DNA of 11,122 nucleotides from Acidobacteriota bacterium (GTDB taxonomy: Bacteria > Acidobacteriota > Thermoanaerobaculia > Multivoradales > SZUA-115). Position 1 is the stretch's first letter, and each line of letters opens with the position of its first letter. The notes below the pieces were generated by a model, which was not told the DNA's origin, did not search any database, and saw nothing but the letters and a program-made list of their open reading frames with translations. This document shows, one piece after another, positions 6,580-11,122 of this stretch. Location of the stretch: positions 1 through 11,122 of the forward strand of contig QIHU01000608.1 in NCBI GenBank assembly GCA_003231035.1, given 5' to 3'. The position numbers were made by a program, and so were the translations under genes.

Positions 6580-6611
6580 TCAAATCGTACAAAAATGTCC
6601 CGCCGAGACAT
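6580..6611. repeat. Direct repeat copy B in the sigma-54 control region
   Basis: Second copy of TCAAATCGTA, CAAAAA, GAGACAT, 98 bp from copy A. Its right half coincides with the hairpin downstream of the sigma-54 activator gene, so the same bases may serve as repeat and terminator. Confidence 0.6.
6591..6611 (-). terminator. Possible intrinsic terminator after the sigma-54 activator gene
   Basis: On the minus strand, 14 bp after the TAA stop, ATGTCT-CGGCG-GGACAT can form a 6-bp stem (one T-G pair) with a 5-nt loop, followed by TTTT. The stem is short and AT-rich outside, so termination may be partial. If it fails, the lipid operon could read through into the partner-switching operon. Confidence 0.4.
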
Positions 6612-6625
6612 AATAGCTCAATTTC

Positions 6626-8125
6626 TTAGAAACCCTTGCGCAGTAGGGTACGTCGGTCGAGCCCCAAAATTCGCGCCGCGGCGCTCTTGTTACCGCCCGT
6701 CATCTTGAGCACCTTCGAGATATGGCGACGTTCCAGGGTTTCCATATCGATGAGTTCCTCCTCCACCGCCACCTCTTGCGCCACTGCCGAATCGGCGGCG
6801 GTCCCCATCACCGAGCGCACCAGTTCCTCACCGATCGCCCCTTCCGCCAGCGAAACTGAGCCTTCCACCACGTTGCGCAACTCGCGCACATTGCCCGGAT
6901 AGCCATAGCTCATCATCCGTGCCAGAGCTTGCGGCGCAAGGTGAGGCACCGGGATCCCCTCGCGACGACAGAACTCGACCAAGAAATAGCGCACTAGATG
7001 AGGGATATCCTCTCGCCGCTCGCGCAGTGGCGGCAAGGCGACATCCACCCCCTTGAGTCGGTAGTACAGATCCTCGCGAAAGCGGCCGGCGGAGATCAGC
7101 TCTTCGACGTCACGATGCGTAGCGGCCACCAAACGCACATCCACGGAGATCGGACGCTGCGCCCCCAGGCGCACCACTTCTCGCTCTTGCAAGACGCGCA
7201 GAAGTTTGCCCTGGATGGCCGGCTGCATGTCACCGATTTCATCCAGGAACAAGGTCCCCTGGTGCGCCAGTTCGAACTTCCCCGGCCGCGCGGTCACTCC
7301 GGTCGCCACCCCACCTTCGATACCGAAGAGCTCACTTTCGAGCAACGATTCGGGTAAAGCGGCACAGTTGAGGGCGATCAGCGAACCGCCGCGCCCCGAG
7401 TGCAGGTGGAGTAACTTGGCGATCAGCTCCTTGCCAGTGCCGCTCTCGCCCCGAACCAAAACACTCACCCCGCGCGGAGCCACCCGCTCCACAACTTGGA
7501 GAACGCGGCGCATCGGCGCCGCCTGGGCGACGAAACGCTGACCTCCGACTTCGTCACCCCACTGGTTCTTGAGAAGTTTATTTTCCTCTTCCAGCCGCTC
7601 GCGCTGCGTTTCCAACCGCTCCACCTGGCGAACGTTGTCCAGCGAAACACCGGCCAGCGCCGCCACCGAATCGAGGAACCGTCGGTCGCCATCGCTGAAT
7701 GAGGCCGCCGCGCCGGCTCGCGCCTCTTTGTCGATCATCGCGATGTAGCCGAGAAAGACTCCGCGATAGGCAAACGGTGCCGCGATGAGTTCGCGGTAGG
7801 GGCGACCGCCAAACTCTCCCCGATGGCGCACGATTAGCCCCCCCTCGTTGAGGAGGTCACTCCACAACGGATCTTCCAGTAGACGCTCGCCGCTCGGTGG
7901 CCTCTCGGACCAGCCGACCAGGGAGAGAGCCCGCGAACCGGCATAGGACTCACAGGTCACGGCGGCGGCGGCGGCAGGATCGAGTACGGCGCACACCCGC
8001 TCGAGCAGCTCTTGCACCAACTGTCCTTCCGAGCCCTGATCGTGCAGCGACAGAGCCAGGTCGTACAGCGTCTCGAGCTGCAAGATACGACGTTTTTCGG
8101 CAAAGCTGGCGGCAGGCAGGCTCAC
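6626..8125 (-). CDS. GAF domain sigma-54-dependent transcriptional activator (AAA+, Fis-type HTH)
   Basis: Enhancer-binding protein that uses ATP to open sigma-54 promoters. The 499-aa product has a GAF sensory domain (about 15-165), a coiled-coil linker (166-187) and an AAA+ domain (about 197-420). It has Walker A GESGTGKE (226-233), Walker B TLFLDEIGD (291-299), the arginine-finger region FREDLYYRL (349-357) and GYPGNVREL (408-416). The C-terminal Fis-type HTH is at about 470-497 (GGNKSAAARILGLDRRTLLRK). There is no receiver domain, so the input is probably a small ligand or partner sensed by GAF. The loop that contacts sigma-54, normally GAFTGA, reads GVATGV at 272-277. The start is GTG at 8125 with no strong ribosome-binding site. 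It lies 27 bp after the PlsC-like gene, so it is probably co-transcribed with the lipid genes. The likely target is the promoter at 6392-6406. Confidence 0.93.
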   Translation of the reverse strand: MSLPAASFAEKRRILQLETLYDLALSLHDQGSEGQLVQELLERVCAVLDPAAAAAVTCESYAGSRALSLVGWSERPPSGERLLEDPLWSDLLNEGGLIVRHRGEFGGRPYRELIAAPFAYRGVFLGYIAMIDKEARAGAAASFSDGDRRFLDSVAALAGVSLDNVRQVERLETQRERLEEENKLLKNQWGDEVGGQRFVAQAAPMRRVLQVVERVAPRGVSVLVRGESGTGKELIAKLLHLHSGRGGSLIALNCAALPESLLESELFGIEGGVATGVTARPGKFELAHQGTLFLDEIGDMQPAIQGKLLRVLQEREVVRLGAQRPISVDVRLVAATHRDVEELISAGRFREDLYYRLKGVDVALPPLRERREDIPHLVRYFLVEFCRREGIPVPHLAPQALARMMSYGYPGNVRELRNVVEGSVSLAEGAIGEELVRSVMGTAADSAVAQEVAVEEELIDMETLERRHISKVLKMTGGNKSAAARILGLDRRTLLRKGF

Positions 8126-8152
8126 CCCGACATTCTACGCTGTAGGCGCGCG

Positions 8153-8812
8153 CTACTCGTCGAGCTGTGCCACGGCCCCGGCAACGCTCGCCCATTCCTC
8201 TTCCAGTTCTTGCATGCGCTGGCTGTAGTCCTCCATGAAACGGTCGCGATCGCCGTTCCACACCACCGACTCGCCGACGAAGACATCGCAGAAGAAGGGC
8301 ACCGGTAGGGCGGCCCCTTTGGGCATCGATTTACCCAGACCATGCAAGAAAATCGGCACGATCGTGGCCTGGTGGTGGCGCTCGGCCAGATGGGCCAGCC
8401 CCTTCTTGAAGGCGGAGCGGGTCTCGGGCTCACCGCGCGTCCCTTCGGGGAAGAAGATCACCATGTCTCCCCGTTCGAGCGCCGCCGAGACCCCGTCGAG
8501 CGGATCGTCGTCGGGACCGCTTCGCCCACGACGCACCGGGATGATTCCGATGATTTCGCGGGCGAACCAAGCGAGCAGCCGATTCTTCAAGAAGTAGTCC
8601 GCGGCGGCGGCGGGCCGGATGCGTGGCAAGAGCGACAGCGGTAGGAGCGACGCCAACACCATGGTGTCGAGATGGCTGTTGTGGTTGGCGGTCAGAATCG
8701 CCGGACCGCGCGACGGCAGCCGCTCACGATGACGCACATTGAGCCCAAGGATCACCATCACCAGCGGCCTCACCAGGAAACAGAAGAAGGCGAATCTGAG
8801 CCAGCGTGTCAT
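8153..8812 (-). CDS. 1-acyl-sn-glycerol-3-phosphate acyltransferase (PlsC-like)
   Basis: Transfers an acyl chain to lysophosphatidic acid or a related lysolipid at the inner membrane. The 219-aa product has the acyltransferase blocks: NHNSHLD (43-49, catalytic His and Asp of HxxxxD), GIIPVRRG (88-95), and FFPEGTRGEP (about 118-127, substrate-binding block III). The N-terminal residues (LRFAFFCFLVRPLVMVILGL) form a membrane-associated hydrophobic helix. The length fits PlsC. It lies 34 bp after the CdsA-like gene and 27 bp before the sigma-54 activator gene. The acceptor lipid is not certain from sequence alone. Confidence 0.92.
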   Translation of the reverse strand: MTRWLRFAFFCFLVRPLVMVILGLNVRHRERLPSRGPAILTANHNSHLDTMVLASLLPLSLLPRIRPAAAADYFLKNRLLAWFAREIIGIIPVRRGRSGPDDDPLDGVSAALERGDMVIFFPEGTRGEPETRSAFKKGLAHLAERHHQATIVPIFLHGLGKSMPKGAALPVPFFCDVFVGESVVWNGDRDRFMEDYSQRMQELEEEWASVAGAVAQLDE

Positions 8813-8846
8813 CGTGGTCCGTTCTGTTGGGGAGAGGAGGCTGGGG

Positions 8847-9800
8847 TCAATAGTAATAGTAGTGGATGAAGTGAAAGAAGAGGGGTGCGGTATAGGTCAG
8901 GCTGTCAATACGATCGAGAATCCCACCGTGGCCGGGCAAGAGGTTTCCCGAATCCTTCAACCCTAGGTCGCGCTTGAGGGCCGAGATCACCACATCCCCA
9001 ACGAATCCGCCCAAACCGATGATCACCCCCGCTTGCGCCGCCTGGAGCAGGTCGAGCGGAGTCAACCAGCGGGCCAGGAGAAGAGACAAGCCGATGGTGG
9101 TCAGCAAGCCGCCCAGCAGCCCTCCGTAGGTCTTGTTGGGGCTCACCGTCGGCACCACGCGAGCCCGACCGACCGCCTTACCCCACAGGAACTGGGAGAC
9201 ATCGTTGAGCTGGGTGAGCACCACCAAGAAGAGGACCAACGAAGCCCCCCCCGGCGAGCTGCCGCCCGACGGTTGGCTGAGCGCCGGGAAGACCAGCAGG
9301 TAGGCCAGGTGGCTAATACTGAAGACGGTGATCATCAGTCCCCAGTGCAGGGTTCCCACGGCTCGCAAGAAGCCCTTGGGATTGCCGATCAGGACCATTC
9401 GCAGAGGAAGGAGAAGCAACATGTAGACCGGGATGAAGACCACGAACATCCCGTACCACTCCATCCCCACCCAGAGATACTGGAGAGGGATCGCCAAGTA
9501 AGCCCAGCCCAAAACTCGGCGGTCGGAGCGCCGGGTCGGAATCATCGAAAGGTACTCCTTGAAGGCGAGGAAGCTGACCAAGCCAAAGAAGCAAAGCGAG
9601 ATCGTGCGCGACACACCGATCGCCAAGAGAAAGAGGGCGGCCATTACCCACCAGCTGGAGACCCGTCGCCGCACCTCGGTCAAAGGCCAAGCCGGCCGCG
9701 CGCGGCGCAGGATCGCCAAGACCAGGCTAGCCAAGCTGAGCAGCCCAATGATCGCCACCATTGTCCAGAGGGCCGGCGTCACGGTGAACCGATCGGTCAC
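8847..9800 (-). CDS. Phosphatidate cytidylyltransferase (CdsA family)
   Basis: Makes CDP-diacylglycerol from phosphatidate and CTP in the cytoplasmic membrane. The 317-aa product has about eight hydrophobic segments and the C-terminal CDP-DAG synthase signature SALKRDLGLKDSGN followed by LPGHGGILDRIDS (about 272-300), with the conserved KD, HGG and DRxD. The start is GTG at 9800, whose GTGA overlaps the TGA of the upstream CDP-alcohol transferase gene, so the two are probably translationally coupled. The protein ends in an unusual HYYYY tail. A CdsA paralogue paired with a CDP-alcohol transferase resembles E. coli ynbA-ynbB from memory, so this may serve a dedicated lipid rather than be the housekeeping CdsA. 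Confidence 0.93.
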   Translation of the reverse strand: MTDRFTVTPALWTMVAIIGLLSLASLVLAILRRARPAWPLTEVRRRVSSWWVMAALFLLAIGVSRTISLCFFGLVSFLAFKEYLSMIPTRRSDRRVLGWAYLAIPLQYLWVGMEWYGMFVVFIPVYMLLLLPLRMVLIGNPKGFLRAVGTLHWGLMITVFSISHLAYLLVFPALSQPSGGSSPGGASLVLFLVVLTQLNDVSQFLWGKAVGRARVVPTVSPNKTYGGLLGGLLTTIGLSLLLARWLTPLDLLQAAQAGVIIGLGGFVGDVVISALKRDLGLKDSGNLLPGHGGILDRIDSLTYTAPLFFHFIHYYYY

Positions 9801-10402
9801 TCGCCCACCTCAGCCAGCGCTTGGCGCCCGCGATGGACGATGGTCACCACCAACAAGCCGGCGGCAACGGCAAGCAGCGGGGTCAGCCAACGCCCTGGCG
9901 AAACCCCGCCGCCAAAGGCCAGGCAGAGAGCCCCAAATAGAAAGGCACGATCGCTCTTACCTAGCGGACCGTCATAACGCCGCGAAGCTCCGATCGCCTG
10001 CGCCGTCACTCCCGCTATTTCGGTCATCAAGGCCAACACAACAACGACCACGACCCACCCCGACGGCCATTCCGATCGGTGGGCTAACGGCAGGTAGAGG
10101 GCGGCATCCGAGATCACGTCTCCCAACTCGTTGAGCAGGGCTCCGAGCGGAGTTGCCATGTCGTGTTCCCGCGCCATCATGCCATCCAGAGCGTTCAGCG
10201 CCATGCGCACAACCAGGACTCCCGGAACTAGCAACAGGATCTGTCGTTGCGGCCAATAGAGCAGCGCGGCGCCAGTCGCCAGCGACAGGACGAGTGCCGC
10301 CCAGGTCACCCCGTTCGGGGTCATGCCAGCCCGCACCAGCCGGTTGGCCAGTGGGCGCAAGAGGCGCTGAAAGGCGGGTTTAATGTCGTAGAGAGTCGGC
10401 AC
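9797..10402 (-). CDS. CDP-alcohol phosphatidyltransferase family membrane protein (YnbA-like)
   Basis: Members transfer a phosphatidyl group from CDP-diacylglycerol to an alcohol. The 201-aa product, starting at GTG 10402 (MPTLYDIKPAFQRLLRPL), has about five to six hydrophobic segments. The signature region reads N70-A-L-D73-G74-M-M-A77-R78, then eight residues, G87, then N91, D95 and D99. The first and third Asp of the canonical DxxDGxxARx8GxxxDxxxD are Asn, with Asp one helical turn further on. I recall YnbA-type proteins having similar changes. The frame extends upstream to 10516 but the added residues look non-coding and would cover the promoter candidate. A strong ribosome-binding site is lacking. 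The substrate alcohol is unknown. It overlaps the CdsA-like gene by 4 bp and leads the lipid operon. Confidence 0.87.
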   Translation of the reverse strand: MPTLYDIKPAFQRLLRPLANRLVRAGMTPNGVTWAALVLSLATGAALLYWPQRQILLLVPGVLVVRMALNALDGMMAREHDMATPLGALLNELGDVISDAALYLPLAHRSEWPSGWVVVVVVLALMTEIAGVTAQAIGASRRYDGPLGKSDRAFLFGALCLAFGGGVSPGRWLTPLLAVAAGLLVVTIVHRGRQALAEVGE

Positions 10403-10430
10403 AGCACACCAGGAAGACGAAGGAGAGCGC

Positions 10431-10461
10431 AGTATACTGTGCCCCACATCATTCTCTGCAA
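10431..10461 (-). promoter_or_regulatory. Candidate sigma-70-type promoter of the lipid operon
   Basis: On the minus strand TATACT (10436-10431) is a 5/6 match to a -10 box. The best -35, TTGCAG (10461-10456), sits 19 bp away, longer than the ideal 17. A start near 10424 would give a leader of about 22 nt before the GTG at 10402. The rest of the 183-bp gap between this gene and the acetyltransferase gene shows no supported gene. Confidence 0.4.
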
Positions 10462-10585
10462 CGCTCGGCCGCTCGCTGGTGGCTCCCTTTGGCAACGATG
10501 CGCACCGCGACGGCACAACCTTCTCGTCACCCGCGGTCTACTGATCCTTTACGCCACCTTCTGGCTGATCCTCTACTCGACCTAT

Positions 10586-11122
10586 CTAGCTTTCGTCGGC
10601 CTCTAAGCTCAACAGTTCTCGCGGCTGGTCCAGCAGCTCCTGGAAAGCATCGAGGAAACGGCCGACGTGTAGGCCATCGGCAAGACTGTGGTGCACCTCG
10701 ACCGAGATCGGCAGCCTTTGGCGACCGGAACTTTCGCTGTAGCGGCCAAAGACAATCTTGGGTACCGAGTCCGCGGGGTCGACCCGGCGCGCGTGGGCAA
10801 AGCTGGTGAAGCGAACCCAGGGAATCACCGAATGGTGGATCAAATCATCGCGATCCGGCCTTGGGCGCAAGCGGCCATCGCCAGCCCGCACCCTCTCCAG
10901 CTCGCGCTCGCCAGCGGCGGCAAAGGCTCTCAGGTCAGACTGGTAGTCGAAATAGGCGAAGCAGAAGGTCTCATCCGCCAGCAAGACTGTCGAACCACCG
11001 TGAATCACCGGATGAACGAGGACCCGATCGCCCCGAATGCGAGTGCGAAACTCCTCGATCCGGTTCGCCGCTCTCAGGGAGCAGAAGAGCGAAGCTAGAA
11101 AGAAGGAGGGAGTGTCCTCTTG
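10586..11122 (-). CDS. Chloramphenicol acetyltransferase (CatA) family protein, N-terminus cut by window edge
   Basis: Acetyl-CoA-dependent O-acetyltransferase family; 178 codons visible and open to the edge. The visible start (QEDTPSFFLASLFCSLRAAN) and EEFRTRIRGDRVLVHP match the N-terminal part of CatA proteins, which usually have about 210-220 aa, so roughly 30-40 residues are missing. Conserved landmarks are IPWVRFTSF (containing the family's active-site Ser), VPKIVFGRY, and the catalytic VEVHHSLADGLHVGRFLDAF with the HHxxxDG His and Asp. The residues needed for acetyl transfer are present. CatA homologues include true resistance enzymes and uncharacterised chromosomal ones; neighbours give no resistance context, so drug specificity should not be assumed. 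No clear terminator follows before the lipid operon promoter. Confidence 0.9.
   Translation of the reverse strand, partial: QEDTPSFFLASLFCSLRAANRIEEFRTRIRGDRVLVHPVIHGGSTVLLADETFCFAYFDYQSDLRAFAAAGERELERVRAGDGRLRPRPDRDDLIHHSVIPWVRFTSFAHARRVDPADSVPKIVFGRYSESSGRQRLPISVEVHHSLADGLHVGRFLDAFQELLDQPRELLSLEADES

Noticed and set aside
8138..8152. Small palindrome GTAG-GCGCGCG-CTAC between the PlsC-like and activator genes.
   Set aside because: Only 4-bp arms in GC-rich sequence with no T-tract; not distinguishable from chance.
9033..9977. Long plus-strand open frame (314 codons) opposite the CdsA and CDP-alcohol transferase genes.
   Set aside because: Composition is rich in Arg, Gln, Glu and Pro, as expected from the antisense of membrane-protein genes, with no recognisable domain; both antisense genes are clear.
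10433..10450. A second -24/-12-like element on the minus strand (GGCACAGTATACTGC) before the lipid operon.
   Set aside because: GG and GC are 11 bp apart, not 10, which normally abolishes sigma-54 promoter function. The overlapping TATACT is a better explanation.
10439..10606. Plus-strand frame ending in a strongly hydrophobic segment (LLILYATFWLILYSTYLAFVGL) in the gap before the acetyltransferase gene.
   Set aside because: No ATG with a ribosome-binding site; the only nearby start is a GTG directly against the TATACT element, and the 3' end overlaps the acetyltransferase coding region. A small membrane protein is not excluded but is not supported.
10586..11122. Reading the CatA-family gene as a resistance determinant or a mobile-element cargo.
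   Set aside because: No transposase, integrase, inverted repeat or other resistance gene is nearby, and the family has many chromosomal members of unknown substrate.

Overview
The window looks like a stretch of bacterial chromosome, GC-rich, with short intergenic gaps and many 4-bp start/stop overlaps. Family content (exported protein-isoaspartate methyltransferases, a Tat-exported Ntn hydrolase, a sigma-54 activator, a partner-switching module) would fit an Acidobacteriota- or Deltaproteobacteria-like organism. This is an inference from gene content only. No rRNA, tRNA, insertion sequence, phage gene or CRISPR array was seen.

Region 1 (1-3729) deals with damaged or modified peptides. Two tandem exported protein-L-isoaspartate O-methyltransferases lie on the minus strand and overlap by ATGA; the second runs off the left edge. 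Diverging from them on the plus strand are a Tat-signal Ntn hydrolase of the glycosylasparaginase / isoaspartyl-peptidase superfamily and a TldE/PmbA-like protein, which overlap by 14 bp. Repair (methyltransferases) and removal (Ntn hydrolase) of isoaspartyl or N4-linked asparagine products would thus be encoded around one divergent control region, with most products predicted to act outside the cytoplasm.

Region 2 (3732-6380, minus strand) is a partner-switching operon: a 51-aa membrane protein, an RsbW-like HATPase, a STAS antagonist and a GAF-SpoIIE phosphatase. Directly upstream is a strong match to a -24/-12 (sigma-54) promoter (TGGCA-N6-TTGC).

Region 3 (6381-6625) is a 245-bp AT-richer control region. 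It holds two copies of a ~31-bp imperfect direct repeat, a GACTG-AAAA-CAGTC inverted repeat and a possible terminator. These are candidates for sigma-54 enhancer sites.

Region 4 (6626-10402, minus strand) reads CDP-alcohol phosphatidyltransferase, CdsA-type phosphatidate cytidylyltransferase, PlsC-type acyltransferase, then a GAF-AAA+-Fis sigma-54 activator with an unusual GAFTGA-loop sequence (GVATGV). The simplest model is that the activator, co-transcribed with membrane-lipid genes, drives the partner-switching operon just downstream. Region 5 (10586-11122) is the C-terminal part of a CatA-family acetyltransferase, cut by the right edge.
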